Positions 16,778 through 28,932 of a stretch of DNA of 64,000 bases are shown here, one piece after another (positions within the stretch are counted from its first letter, which is position 1; every line of letters starts with the position of its first letter). Made by a program: the position numbers and the translations under genes. Under the pieces are notes generated by a model. That model was not told the origin of the DNA. It did not search any database and saw nothing but the letters and a program-made list of their open reading frames with translations. Location of the stretch: the NCBI GenBank assembly GCA_963575745.1, contig CAUYUJ010003575.1, positions 1 to 64,000 on the forward strand. The letters run 5' to 3'. The DNA comes from Prorocentrum cordatum (taxonomy: Eukaryota; Sar; Dinophyceae; Prorocentrales; Prorocentraceae).

Positions 16778-18960
16778 GCCGCATATGAAGCAGGCCAGAC
16801 ATCTCGTCGTCTCGTCGTTGTACCGCAGAGCGAGCAGGTTCAGGGCTCGCCGAGTTGTCGACAGACCCAGCATTGGCCACCGCTCCCGTTCGGCAACGGC
16901 CATGGCCCCGTATACGTAGTCCAAATTCGTCATCCAGGGAATGTCGTTGTTGCAAATCTCACGTATCATACTGGCACGCGTGCGATCCATGGCGCCCCCA
17001 GCAATATGATGCAAGAAAACTGTTCGGTCATTTGTGCGAAAACGGCAAGACCCGCTCTGGGTGTTCTGGAAAGGACACGAGTACAACGGCAACTTCACTC
17101 CAGTTTCCAGGTCGGCCACTGTCAAGCTTGCGCCGTCAGCTCTCAGCGGCAGCGTGGGCCGTTCTCGCATGAGTTTACGTAGTTCTCGGCAGCGGCCATC
17201 AATCACATCCATTTCCACAGGCACTCCACCGACCTGCTCAGCATTGGCGCGAACTGCAAAATATTGCCCCTCCGCGCCGTCGCCCCCTTCGCTGTCAGAC
17301 TCCTCGCCGGCACCTTCGCTTGACTCCGAAGCGAAGCCTTGGTCTTTGTCAGTTGCCTCGACCGCCGGCGTTCCTGCATTTCCTGGGAGCTGGAACCCCA
17401 AGAAATCGAACATGTCCGTGACGCACTGACCTCCTTCCCTCGCGGCGACAGCTGGCATTGCCGAGGCTGCGCCCTGGCTTGCCGCAGCATTGGCGTGATC
17501 GTCGCAACTGGCATCACATCCACTATGAGTCTCGAAATCCTGCTTCAGTTGCAATCCAGAGCTTGCGCCAATCGCGCGCCGCCCAGCGCGCACCCCAGGC
17601 GGCGGCGGCGGCAGCGGGGCGCACTCGTTACTCTGGCCGTGCTGCTCTCGCTTGACTTCCTCCCCTGCCCTGGCTCGCTTGGCCACGGCACTCCCATCAT
17701 CCTGCCGCGTCGCCTGCCCCGACGCTCCATCGTTCCCGTCTCCGCCGTTCCTCTCTTCGGCGGGGGGGCGTGCCGGGGCTCTGCCACTCTGGGTTCTCAG
17801 ACGCTTCGCCTCTCTGGGCCCATCATCTTCAGTGGAACCATCGCCGCCTGGGCTTCCCCTTTCAGGCAACTGCTCTTGCGGGCATACCCGCAGCCGCTCG
17901 AAATGTGTTCGGGCGGCGCCCTGCCCGCCGTTATCTCGAAGGGACGTGGCCACCACTGGCAGGCTCGGGTCTCCGACGTGCGAACGTGCGTATGTCAACT
18001 CGTGCCTCGAAGAGCAGTTTACGAAAATAACTACATTCTGCCTCTTGCAACGCGCCAGCGCTAGCAGCTCGATGTCGCTGAGATAATAATCGGCGCGCGT
18101 ACTCATGGCTTCCAGATAAGCAGGGTACACGGCATTGAAGAAATTGGCGGGCAGGCCAGCATATTGGTAGTTGCACTCCCTGGCCTTGTCCACAGACTCT
18201 GCGAAAGCCGTTATAGGTTCCAGGTCGACGCCACCGTCGAAATCGAGGCCGTCAACCACGTCGTGGATCTTACTGAAAACAAATCGAATGAGTTCTGAAG
18301 AGATGCGTCCTCAACGACACTTCTGTGCCACTCTCGAGCGCCAGCGGTTCCCGCAAACAGCGCTTCATACTTGCTCAGGCGGCGTCCTCCACAGAACTCA
18401 TCATATGTTTCTGCTGTGTACGTATCTAACAAGCCCAGGGATCGCATCAATGGCATTATGAAAACATCCTCCAAAGCTTCGACGCAGAGAGAACCGAACT
18501 CTTGCATTATCCTTGTTTTACACTCCCTGTGCACTTCAAACTTGCGCACTTCTTTCCGGCATGCTTCAACGCAGCGCTGAGCAACGTCGAAATAGGATTC
18601 CACAAGGCAGCCCCACACGTGCTGACCTTCGTTATCTCCCGCGCGCAGCGGAGCACCGAAGGGGTTCGACTGCTTCGCAAAGGGTTGGATCAAATCCCAG
18701 AGTGCCCATTCCATGTCGCCCAGCAGCTCCTCGGACGACAGCCTCGATTTGAAGATGTCAGCGGTGGGACCGAATGCTTCGCGGAGAAACGAGCGAGCGT
18801 CGCGCTTGACCAGCTCACCCCACTCCCACTCGCCCCACACAGAATGAATGGCGCACGCGCCGTCTCCAGCCGTGGGCATGGTTTCCATCAGCTTCCCCTG
18901 CAATTCTCGCACCACTCGGGGCAAGGGCGCGTAAACCTCACGTAAGTCCACGACTGGCAT
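16778..18960 (-). pseudogene. Helitron-like transposon gene, copy A, OTU and zinc-binding part
   Basis: Starts with ATG at 18960. The first 230 residues match copy B: OTU-type cysteine protease signature AGDGACAIHS (Asp-x-x-Cys at residues 33-36) and a possible catalytic His in SSRHEL further on. A one-base loss in an A-tract (AAAA at 18276-18279 versus AAAAA in copy B) shifts the frame. The second frame (from 18259) continues through the Arg/Gly-rich disordered linker and an acidic region to the CxxC/H zinc segment (YSCPFQ...CRF), where the LINE interrupts at ...CFICGHLRT. The reading resumes at 2381. Where copy B has a TGA at 37830 this copy is open. Confidence 0.85.
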
Positions 18961-19370
18961 CTCTGTGAGCTCTGCTGCACGCCCTCAGGTATTCGGAAGA
19001 AGAGCGTCCGCGCGGAGCTAAACTCACTGCACAAGCAAATGGATGGGCACTGGCCGAGACTGGCTTAGGCCAACTTGACTTGCCCCAGAATGACTACGGA
19101 AAATCGCTACGGAATCGCATGGCTTTCGACCCTCTGATGCCAAAACCCTTGTGGACCATAGCCTTCGTCAGACCCCCTCGAGGACCCGAGTATCTTGTCT
19201 CGACTCCCAGGAAACAGCGAAGACGAGATAAGACGAACCGGCCAAGATACTAGAACGCACCAGGGCAGTGCAAGGGGGCGGAGGCTCAGGCCAGCAGCTC
19301 GGTTGGCATCATGCTCACCAGTGGATGTAGATTACGCATAGTGCTTAATATGTTTTCTGTAACACTGGGT
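18961..19370 (-). promoter_or_regulatory. 5' leader of Helitron-like gene A, with palindrome and helicase-exon fragment
   Basis: Shares most of its sequence with 39279-39730 upstream of copy B. On the coding strand, about 55 bases before the ATG lies GTGAGTTTAGCTCCGCGCGG (19031 leftward), a version of the palindromic leader motif seen before most ORFs here. A relict spliced leader lies at 19079-19100. Further upstream, near 19300-19325, the coding strand reads GTGAGCATGATG...GAGCTGCTGG, a fragment of the Pif1 helicase exon that follows the intron at 31448. Confidence 0.6.
19079..19100 (-). promoter_or_regulatory. Relict spliced leader upstream of gene A
   Basis: The minus strand matches DinoSL at 18 of 22 positions, including the 5' TCCGTAG and the terminal CAAG. 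It is about 120 bases upstream of the OTU ATG. Confidence 0.7.
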
Positions 19371-19615
19371 GAGCTATGCTCGTTACCTCCACAGATAACG
19401 CGGTTACCACAAGTTTAGATTCCAATGTCACACGGGGTCACCTGTGGAGATTGGTTACGGCAAACGTCTCTTCATGTTTGTGGAGAGCGGGCAGAGTTTC
19501 GTTGATTATCGCACATATCTCGTCTGCATGGGGTCGCGTGGGGCTCACTAGCGGGGCTACAAGACCTTGCCATCACAGCAGATTCAATACGCGCTGGTAT
19601 ACCGCTTTCACACCC
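19371..19615. other. Pre-array module
   Basis: Begins with GAGCTATGCTC and runs to the first minisatellite unit. Related sequence precedes the arrays at 39,730-39,980, inside the helicase intron (31,490-31,580) and at 57,640-57,770. No coding potential is supported. Confidence 0.6.
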
Positions 19616-20320
19616 ACACACAAGGAGGCGCCCGGACGACTCACACCAGGACCAGGAGCCCGAACGACTCACACAGCGAGGAGCCCGAACGACTCACACA
19701 CCAAGAGGAGCCCGAACAACTCACACCAGAACGAGGGGCCCGAACGACTCACACCACGAGAAGCCCGAACGAGTCCCACACAGGGAGGGGCCCGAACCAC
19801 TTACACCAATACGAGCGAGGACGCCGAACGACTCACACCACGAGGAGCCCGAACGATTGACACATGGCAGAGCCCGAAGCACTCCCACCACGAAGGACGA
19901 GGGGCCCCAACGACTCACACCACGAGGAGCCGGAACGACTCACACACAAGGAGGGGCCCGAACGACTCACACCAGGACGAGCCCGAACGACTCAGACACT
20001 GGGACAGGCCCGAACGACTCACCCCAGGACATGCTGCCCGAACGACTCACACCTCGAGGGGCCCGAACGCCTCACACGCAAGGAGGCGCCCAAACGACTG
20101 ACACCAGGACCTGGAGCCCGTGCACCTCGCACCACGTGGAGCCCGAACGACCCTCACAGAAGGAGGAGCCTCAACGACTCACTCTGGAACGAGGGGTTGG
20201 ACCGAGTGGGGCCACGAGGAGCCCGAAGGACTCGCACACAAGGAGGAGCCCGAAGGACTCATATCACGAAGAACGAGGAGCCCCAACGACTCACATCACG
20301 AGGAGCCGGAACGACTCACA
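19616..20320. repeat. ACGACTCACAC minisatellite array 1
   Basis: About 26 units of 25-29 bp built on CCCGAACGACTCACAC followed by CACGAGGAG, CAGGACGAGGGG or ACAAGGAGG variants. Open frames across it on the plus strand are products of repeat periodicity. Confidence 0.95.
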
Positions 20321-20503
20321 GATGATGGCGGCAACGACGACGACGACAAGGTCCACGCTTACCATGACAACGACGACTTCGACGACGACAATTCCATGGG
20401 CGACACCGTCGACGATCCAGCGATCATTCCCGACCAGTTCTGCAGAGCGCACGCGGCGCAAGTCAATGCCCTGGTCAGGCTCGCAGCTCTGAGCTGCACC
20501 TGA
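20321..20503 (+). CDS. Acidic Asp-rich peptide segment, copy A
   Basis: Directly after the array the plus strand encodes a Asp/Asn-rich peptide (DDGGNDDDDK...DDNSMGDTVDDPAI) of about 60 codons, ending at a TGA. The paralogue at 41,048-41,169 keeps the frame and much of the peptide but ends earlier. Substitutions include about five silent and seven replacement changes, so selection is not evident. It is the only plus-strand coding candidate in the window and may be only a GAC repeat. Confidence 0.25.
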   Translation, partial: DDGGNDDDDKVHAYHDNDDFDDDNSMGDTVDDPAIIPDQFCRAHAAQVNALVRLAALSCT

Positions 20504-21152
20504 CAGGCAAGTTCGCCCATTAAGTCGGGCGTGGACAGCGAAAGGCAGGTTAGGAGGGAGAGGTGGGGGGAGAGCAGAAGGGGAAACCTGCCATCCAGAT
20601 CGGCCCCCTTGAACAGATCTGAGGAATTACGAAACTCAGAGTGCGCGCGTGCTGGATCAGAAAGCAGATGGTGTGAGTAGCTGGGGCCCCTCGCCCTGTG
20701 GCGAGTCGTTCGGGCTTCTCCTTGTGTGAGTCGTTCAGGCCCCTCGCCGAACGACTCACACATCGAGGGGGAGCTCGAGAGACTCTGACCAGGAGGGGAG
20801 ACCCGAAATACTCAGACGAAGAGGAGATCACCAAACAAAAATCCACTGTACCGTGGTGGCGGCCGCACCCACGGATAAAACTGCCTGATCTCCCAGCGTG
20901 GCAAAGTAACGATACCACACATTACTGATGCAGCGGTGTATCACCAGGTAATCCCAGGAGTGGACGAGAGACCATGCACCATCGCAGCCCACTGCCGCAC
21001 ACGCAAAGAAACCCAGCCACAACCGAGAAAAAAGACAACCCAGCAACATCACCAGAGCAATAAACCAGCACCATTACAGAATATAGAAACCAGCACCAAA
21101 GAATCCACGAACGGACACTGAGTTGAGGCAACATCCCGTGTCCCGACTCGCT
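20504..21152. other. Non-coding spacer with short array remnant and dispersed repeat
   Basis: Contains reverse and forward remnants of the ACGACTCAC minisatellite (20,690-20,760) and a dispersed repeat with CACCAGGTAATCCCAG and repeated ACCAGCACC words (20,930-21,140), also found at 28,095-28,870, 41,595-41,815 and 48,915-49,330. No gene supported. Confidence 0.6.
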
Positions 21153-21894
21153 CTACCCAGAATCATAATGGAAAGTACTGCATTCGGCAGTCGTGCAATA
21201 AAGAGCATACACTATGAGAGCCCAATGCCGTACGTGTTCCTCCAACAAAGTCATACGGGCGTCCAGAAACGCGTGGCTCTCTTCCCTGGTAGGTGCAGGA
21301 CCTGGTGCGGGTGGCGAACTGTTATCCCTGTGGGCCTGCGCGCCATCCACGTCATCACCCCGATCAGTAGAAGCCTCGGAGATTTCGTCAAGAGCCTGCT
21401 GACGGTGGAGTGTCCGAGCTTCCTGCTCACGTCCCGTCACGCTTTTGGTGTTGCTGAGGCGCTCATCGGGCTTGTCTGGGCACATCGTGTGCGTCCTGGA
21501 ACGCGGGCGACTCGACAACAGATATCCACGTACCCTCGGGGTGCTCTTGCTGCGGCTGCGATTGCGCGCCTTGCTCTGGATGCGTCTCCGCGGTATGCTG
21601 GTGGATCGGCCCCATCCGCGGGGAAGAGCTCCTGGCACCAGCAGGTGCAGAGCTACGGGGTGCGCCAGCTGCTGTCGAACGCCCAGTCTTAGGGCGCCAC
21701 TCCCAGAAGTTCCAAGGGTTAGGATCCGCCTTCCATAGGTATAGTTCTTGAGCAGGCACGTCATCGATGTCGGGCTTCACGCCCTGTGGGCGTGCACGAT
21801 CATCGGAGCAGCTGCGAGGAGGCGAGTCACGGCGTGCACGACGGAAACCACGATCCCAATCCCTCCGCAGTTCCTCGCCACTACGAGTAGCCAT
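21153..21894 (-). pseudogene. 246-codon SR-rich ORF, copy A (frameshifted)
   Basis: Paralogue of the intact ORF at 41834-42574. The start MATRSGEELRRDW lies at 21894. The 5' half is read in one frame (to 21463) and the 3' half in another (to 21153), so at least one indel separates them. The product is unknown; conserved blocks include PDIDDVPAQELYLWK and the C-terminal LEEHVRHWALIVYALYC. The palindromic leader motif (AGCTAAGCTCACTGC on the plus strand) is at 21927-21942. Confidence 0.6.
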
Positions 21895-21944
21895 CGCGCG
21901 CGAGGTCGAGTGAGTACGTCTGTGCCAAGCTAAGCTCACTGCAG

Positions 21945-22870
21945 AAATGGTAGGCGGAGACAAGTCACAGCAACAGGGAGATTCCTGGGGAACGGATGCG
22001 AATCTGATCTCCTACCTCTGATGGGCCACAATGGCCAACCGGCAGGGAATCGCAATGTCTTGGACCCGATTATGGCACAAATCTTCTGGACACAAGCCTC
22101 TCTCACACATCGATGCGAACCTTCGTCCCTGGTCACGACTCCCTGGAAACAGCAGTCGGGAAATCCCAAGAGCCCGCGCGACTACCAAACCCGACAGAGC
22201 CAAGTAGAAAGAGAGTCCATAATGAAACCGAGAATAAACGAATCACCGAAAGCAGACTCACAGGAGCCGGCCAACAAACCAAGGCCAAAGAAAAGCGAGA
22301 TCCCAAGGACACAGCCTGAAAAGGAATCAAACGAGGCAGAGGCGGAGGATGAGAACTGTGAGAGGACACCCATTTTCCCCATAGATTTTCAACGAGACAT
22401 CTCAGCGATCGGTGCTTGTTCAAACACGAAGATTGCTGGGCAATGGCAGAGAATGGCCGAGACTGGCCCACAATGGCCGATGCTCAGGCGCTCAGGCAGC
22501 GCCGCAGTGACAAATCTCGGCGATAGGTGGTCCCTCCAACAGGGAGATTCCTGGGATATGGCCGAGAATATACTCTCGTATTTGTGTTAGATCTCACAGG
22601 TAATCGGCATATTTTCGACCCGATTATGGCACAGTTCTTCAGGGCCCAAGTCTCTGTCACAATTCCTTGTGAATCCCCGTCTTTTGTCACAACTCCCTGG
22701 AATCTGCAGAAATGAAATCCCAGGAGCAAGCTAACAGGAACCAGCCTAGGTTCCAGGGTCACCGAAAAGCGAGCTCTCAGGGAGAAGAATGTAAAGAGGC
22801 GGCGGGGCCACAGAAAAGCAAAATCTCAGGTGCCGCGGCGAGAAATCTCGGTGATCGGTGCTCTCTCAAT
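21945..22870. repeat. Dispersed repeat family R1 (two copies)
   Basis: Two related blocks (about 22,020-22,500 and 22,590-22,870) share GGAATCGCAATG...GACCCGATTATGGCAC, then a CACGACTCCCTGG segment and AAAGCGAGATCCC. Related blocks occur at 19,101-19,290, 27,930-28,085, 39,450-39,610, 42,700-43,190, 44,843-45,180, 48,470-48,870 and 57,360-57,540. Several begin next to a DinoSL-like sequence. No ORF is convincing. Confidence 0.65.
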
Positions 22871-23164
22871 CTCGGCGACCGACGGGGAAATAGTTCAGAA
22901 TATGCCACTCCCGTAATTGAAGATTGCATCGGACCGCGGGGAGAAAGAGGAGGGGCGAGGGAGGAGGGAAGAGGGGGAGGAAATGGAGACACAGCGATGG
23001 GCACGACATCCGCGCACATTTCCAACTGAAGCATGCGCGGCGCAATACAACCTGCGGTTGTCCATTCGGTACACTTGGCCTGAGACTCGCAGCCGTCGCT
23101 TCTGCGAAAAACAGAGATGCGACGATCCTGACCCGACGTTGTGACCTTTTTGTTCACGACGTGG
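22871..23164. repeat. Repeated segment R3, copy 1
   Basis: Closely similar to 45,130-45,425: a purine-rich GGGAGGAGGG region followed by CGATGGGCACGACATCCGCG and TACAACCTGCGGTTGTCCAT. In both places it lies next to R1. Beyond the shared stretch this copy enters the large minisatellite while the other does not. Confidence 0.75.
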
Positions 23165-26100
23165 ACAACGACTCACACGCAAGGAGGCGCCCCAACGACT
23201 CACACCAGGACGAGGGGCCCGAACGACTCCCACCACGAGGAGCCCGAACGACTCGCACACCAGGAGGGGCCCGAACGACTCACACCAGGACGAGGCGCCC
23301 GAACGACTCACACCACGAGGAGCCCCAACGACTCACACCACGACGCGGCCTCCGAACGACTCACACCACGAGGAGCCCGAACGAGTTACACCAGGAGGAG
23401 GGGACCGAACGACTCACACACAAGGACGGGACTCACACCACGAGGAGACCGCACGACTTACACACAATGAAGGGCCCGAAGGAGTCACGCAAGGAAGGGC
23501 GAGGGGCCCCAACGACTCATGCCACAAAGAGCTGGAACGACTCACATATCTGCAACGCACACAGACGCGAACTCTTCGCACGAGGAAACCGAACGACTCA
23601 CACTACGAGGAACCCGAACGACTCACACACAATGAGGGGCCCGAGGCACCCACACACGGAAGGACGAGGCCCCCAAGAGGCCCCCAATAAGCCCCAAGAG
23701 GCCCATGTGAGGCCCCCAAGAGGCTTCCAAGAAGCCCCAGGACGCCCCCCGTGGCCCCCAAGAGGCGCCCAAGAGACCACAAAGAGGCCCCCAAGGGGCC
23801 CCGAGAGCTTCCAAGAGGCCCCCAAGACGCCCACGAGGAGGCCGAACGACTCGCCCCAGGACGAGGGGCCCCAACGACTCACACCGCGAGGACCCCGAGC
23901 AACTCACACACAAGGAGGGGCCCGAGCGACGTGCACCAGGACGAGCGGTCCGAACGACTCACACCAGGATGAGGGGCCCGAACGACTCACACCATGAGGA
24001 GCCCGAACGACCCACACACAAGGAGGGGCCCGAACGACGCACACCAGGACCAGGGGCCCGAACGACCCACACTACGAGGAACCCGAACGACTCACACTCA
24101 ATGAGGGGCCGGGGGCACTCACACAAGAAAAGACGAGGCCCCTCAGAGGCCCCCAAGACGCCCCCAGAGGCTCCCAAAAGCACCCCAAGAGGCCCCCGAG
24201 AAGCCCCAAGACGCCGCAAGAGGCCCCCAAGAGGACCCCAAGAGACGCCCAAGAGACCCCCAAGAGGCCTCGAGAGCCTCCACGACGCCCCCATGAGGCC
24301 CCACGAGGAGACCGAACGACTCAACCCAGGACGAGGGGCCCCAACGACTCACACCACGAGGAGCCCGAACGACTCACACACAAGGAGGCGCCCCAACGAC
24401 TCACACCAGGACGAGGGGCCAAGAGGCCCCACGAGGAGGCCGAGCGACTCCCTCCAGGACGAGGGGCCCCAACGACTCACACCACGAGGAGCCCCAACGA
24501 CTCATGCACAAGGATGTGTCCGAGCGACGCACACCAGGACGAGCGGCCCCAACGACCCGCACCACGAGGAGCCCGAACGACTCACGCGCAAGGAGGCGCC
24601 CCAACGACTCACACCAGGACGAGGGGCCCGAACGACTCCCACCACGAGGAGCCCGAACGACTCACACGCCAGGATGGGGCCCGAACGACGCACGCCAGGA
24701 CGAGGGGCCCGAACGACTCACACCACGCGGAGCCCGAACGACTCACACACAATGAAGGGCCCGAGGCACTCACACAAGGAAGGACGAGGCCCCCACGAGG
24801 CCCCCAAGAGGCCCCCGAGAGGCTTCCAAGAAGCCCCAAGACGCTTGACGAGGCCCCCAAGAGGCTCCCAAGAGACCACAAGGAGGCCCCCAAGAGGCAC
24901 CGAGAGCCTCCAAGAGGCCCCCAAGAGGCCCACGAGGAGGCCGAACGACTCACCCCAGGACGAGGGGCTCCAACGACTCACACCGCGAGGAGCCCGAACG
25001 ACTCACACACCAGGAGGGGCCCGAGCGACGAACACCAGGACGAGCGGCCCGAACGACTCACACACAAGGAGGGGCCCGAGCGACGCACGCGCAAGGAGGC
25101 GCCCGAACGACTCACACCAGGACGAGGGGCCCGAACGACTCACACCACCAGGAGCCCGAACGACTCACACACAAGGAGGGGCCCGATCGACGCACACCAG
25201 GACGAGGGGCCCGAAGGACTCACACCACGAGGAGCCCGAACGACTCACACACAATGAGGGGCCCGAGACACTCATACAAGGAGGGACGAGTCCCCCAACA
25301 GGCCCCCGAGAGGCCCCAAGAGGCTCCCAAGAGGCCGTCAAGAGGCCACCGAGAAGCCTCAAGACGCCTCAAGAGGCCCCCAAGAGGCCCCCATGAGGGC
25401 CCCAAGAGGCCCCCAAGAGGCCCCGAAACCTCCAAGAGGCCCCCAAGAGGCCCCACGAGGAGACCGAACGACTCACCCCAGGACGAAGGGCCCCAACGAC
25501 TCACACCACGAGGAGCCCGAACGACTCACACCACAAGGAAGGCCCCGAACGACTCACACCAGGACGAGGCGCCCGAACGACTCACACCACGAGGAGCCCG
25601 AACGACTCACACCACGACGCGGGCCCCGAACGACTCACACCACGAGGAGCCCGAACGAGTTACACCAGGGGGAGGGGACCGAACGACTCACACACAAGGA
25701 CGGGACTCACACCACGAGGAGCCCGAACGACTTACACACAATGAGGGCCCCGAAGGAGTCACACAAGGAAGGGCGAGGGGCCCCGGCGACTCATACCACG
25801 AGGAGCTGGAACGACTCACATATCTGCAACGCACACAGACGCGAACTCTCGCTACGAGGAACCCCAACGACTCACACTACGAGGGGCCCGAACGACTCAC
25901 ACACAATGAGGGGCCCGGGGCACCCACACAAGGAAGGGCGAGGCCCCCAGGAGGCCCCCAAGAGGCCCCAAGAGGCCCATCTGAGGCCCCCAAGAGGCTT
26001 CCAAGAAGCCCCAGGACGCCCCCCGTGGCCCCCAAGAGGCGCCCAAGAGACCACAAAGAAGCCCCCAAGGGGCCCCGAGAGCTTCCAAGAAGCCCCCAAG

Positions 26101-27910
26101 ACGCCCACGAGGAGGCCGAACGACTCACCCCAGGACGAGGGGCCCCAACGACTCACACCGCGAGGACCCCGAACAACTCACACAGAAGGAGGGGCCCGAG
26201 CGACGTACGCCAGGACGAGCGGTCCGAACGACTCACACCAGGATGAGGGGCCCGAACGACTCACACCATGAGGAGCCCGAACGACTCACACAAGGAGGGG
26301 CCCGAACGACGCACACCAGGACCAGGGGCCCGAACGACTCACGCTACGAGGAACCCGAACGACTCACACACAATGAAAGGCCCGAGGCACTCACACAAGC
26401 AAGGACGAGGCCCCCAAGAGGCCCCCAAGACGCCCCCAGAGGCTCCCAAAAGCCCCCCAAGAAGCCCCCAAGAAGCCCCAAGACGCCGCAAGAGGCCCCC
26501 AAGAGGACCCCAAGAGACGTCCAAGAGGCCCCCAAGAGGCCTCGAGAGCCTCCACGACGCCCCCAAGAGGCCCCACGAGGAGACCGAACGACTCAACCCA
26601 GGACGGGGGGCCCCAACGACTCACACCACGAGGAGCCCGAACGACTCACACACAAGGAGGCGCCCCAACGACTCACACCAGGACGAGGGGCCAAGAGGCC
26701 CCACGAGGACCCCGAGCGACCCCCTCCAGGACGAGGAGCCCCAACGACTCACACCACGAGGAGCCCCAACGACTCACACACAAGGATGGGTCCGAGCGAC
26801 GCACACCAGGACGAGCGGCCCCAACGACTCACACCACGAGGAGCCCGAACGACTCACACGCAAGGAGGCGCCCCAACGACTCACACCAGGACGAGGGGCC
26901 CGAACGACTCCCACCACGAGGGGCCCGAACGACTCACACACCAGGAGGGGCCCGAACGACGCACGCCAGGACGAGGGGCCCGAGTGAGTCACACCACGCG
27001 GAGCCCGAACGACTCACACACCATGAGGGGCCCGAGGCACTCACACAAGGAAGGACGAGGCCCCCACGAGGCCCCCAAGAGGCCCCAAGAGGCTTCCAAG
27101 AAGCCGCAAGACGCTTCTCGAGGCCCCCAAGAGGCTCCCAAGAGATCACAAGGAGGCCCCCAAGAGGCCCCGAGAGCCTCCAAGAGGCCCCCAGGAGGCC
27201 CACGAGGAGGCCGAACGACTCACCCCAGGACGAGGGGCTCCAACGACTCACACCACGAGGAGCCCGAACGACTCACACACCAGGAGGGGCCCGAGCGACG
27301 AACGCCAGGACGGGCGGCCCGAACGACTCACACACAAGGAGGGGCCCGAGCGACGCACACGCAAGGAGGCGCCCGAACGACTCACACCAGGACGAGGGGC
27401 CCGAACGACTCGCACCACCAGGAGCCCGAACGACGCACACACAAGGAGGGGCCCGATCGACGCACACCAGGACCAGGGGCCCGAACGACTCACGCTACGA
27501 GGAACCCGAACGACTCACACACAATGAAGGGCCCGAGACACTCATACAAGGAAGGACGAGTCCCCCAACAGGCCCCCAAGAGGCCCCAAGAGGCTCCCAA
27601 GAGGCCCCCAAGAGGCCCCCAAGAAGCCTCAATACGCCTCAAGAGGCCCCCAAGAGGCCCCCATGAGACCCCCAAGAGGCCCCCAAGAGGCCCCGAGAGC
27701 CTCTAAGAGGCCCCCAAGAGGCCCCACGAGGAGACCGAACGACTCACCCCAGGACGAGGGGCCCCAACGACTCACACCACGAGGAGCCCGAACGACTCAC
27801 ACACAAGGAGGGGCCCGAGCGACTCATACCAGGACGAGGTGCCTGAACGACTCACGCCACGAAGAGCCCGAACGACTCGCACCAGGACGAAGACCCTGAA
27901 CCACTCACAC
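23165..27910. repeat. Large minisatellite with 2.27-kb higher-order structure
   Basis: About 4.7 kb of CGAACGACTCACAC units alternating with eight blocks of a 9-bp repeat (CCCAAGAGG). Block starts near 23,670, 24,135, 24,780 and 25,290 recur at 25,940, 26,405, 27,055 and 27,560, each about 2,270 bp later. Two higher-order copies therefore lie at about 23,283-25,556 and 25,557-27,830. Each contains one interruption (ATATCTGCAACGCACACAGA at 23,548 and 25,820) related to OTU-gene sequence. The long Arg/Thr/Pro-rich frames on both strands are repeat artefacts. Confidence 0.95.
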
Positions 27911-28932
27911 CAGAACAAAGACAATCGCTGCCATAGCCGGCACCGGAGAAGCCACCGAAGCCAAGGTAACAGGAACCGGCTAAGGAACCACAACTCCAGA
28001 AAAGCGAGATTCCAGGGACATGACTGAAACGAAACACACGAAGCAGAGGCGGAGGAGGAGGACTGTGAAGAAGACACACATGTTTTGGCATCGAGCGCTG
28101 TATCACAAGGTGCTGCCACAAATCCACCAACATTGAGTCGAGTCACAAGCGCCATCACCTGCCAGGATGCCAAACACCCGCACACAGAACAGTAACCACA
28201 GATCATGGTAACCAGTACGAGAAAGCTCAAGTACGGTCTCTGCCATGATGCCATTCAAAATCCTCAAGCGAGATGTTTACAACATTAGAACTAACTCACC
28301 TGACGCGCCACGGGAGCAGAGTAGCGGCACATCCACCATTGGATGCATACCGAAGCTCCAGCCATATATACAGAAAGGACGGACTCCATTGAGACAACAT
28401 CCACTGTTGAGTGTCACTGTGCCCCGAGATATTCTCTTATAGCAGCGTGACATCCATAGTGGTAAGCATGGGCCTCACCAGTACTGGAGGACAGACTATA
28501 AACTAAACGTACTCTTCGCACCAATGAACCAACACTGAGTACGGTAACCAGCACTTTCACCAGAACAGGATAACAAACACCAGCACAAGAGTGCAGTATC
28601 CAGCACCCGAGAACCACAGTACGAGCTTCAGCCGACTACAATACAAGTGCCACCAGGAAGCTGTTTCCTAAAGTAGAGCCTACGTGAAGCGCACGGGGTT
28701 CAGCTGAGTGTAGTACACGTTCCACCAGCAAGCTGTTTCTTATAGTACAAGCCACCTGAGGCGCCACGGAAAATGTGTAGTGGCACATCCACCATTGGAT
28801 AGATACCGAAACCGTAGCCATGCATACAGGAACCCTCGAGTCCATTGAGGCAACATCCCGTTTTCAGTCACACTATACCAAGGGATAGTGTCGCCAGTAA
28901 CACGTCTGGGCTGACGGCCTCCGCGCCGTGCC
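27911..28932. other. Non-coding region with R1 and R2 repeat copies
   Basis: 27,930-28,085 is an R1 fragment (CAGGAACCGGC, AAAAGCGAGATTCC, GAGGCGGAGG). 28,095-28,870 holds two copies of R2, each with ACATCCACCATTGGAT and a later GACAACATCC or GGCAACATCCCG. No ORF is credible. It separates the minisatellite from the 3' end of the Helitron-like gene. Confidence 0.6.

Noticed and set aside
13953-16955. A 1000-residue fusion of Helitron N-terminal sequence to LINE endonuclease-RT
   Set aside because: The first 63 codons are the host Helitron gene read out of its own frame; the true element starts at 16764, as shown by the target duplication.
19616-20320. CRISPR-like appearance of 25-28 bp repeats
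   Set aside because: Units are contiguous variants with no unique spacers of constant length, no cas genes, and the context is eukaryotic.
22924-27899. Very long plus-strand ORFs (up to about 490 codons) rich in Arg, Thr, Pro, His and matching minus-strand Ser/Leu/Gly-rich ORFs
   Set aside because: They lie entirely in the minisatellite; the openness comes from repeat units without stops. No domain or non-repeat residues.
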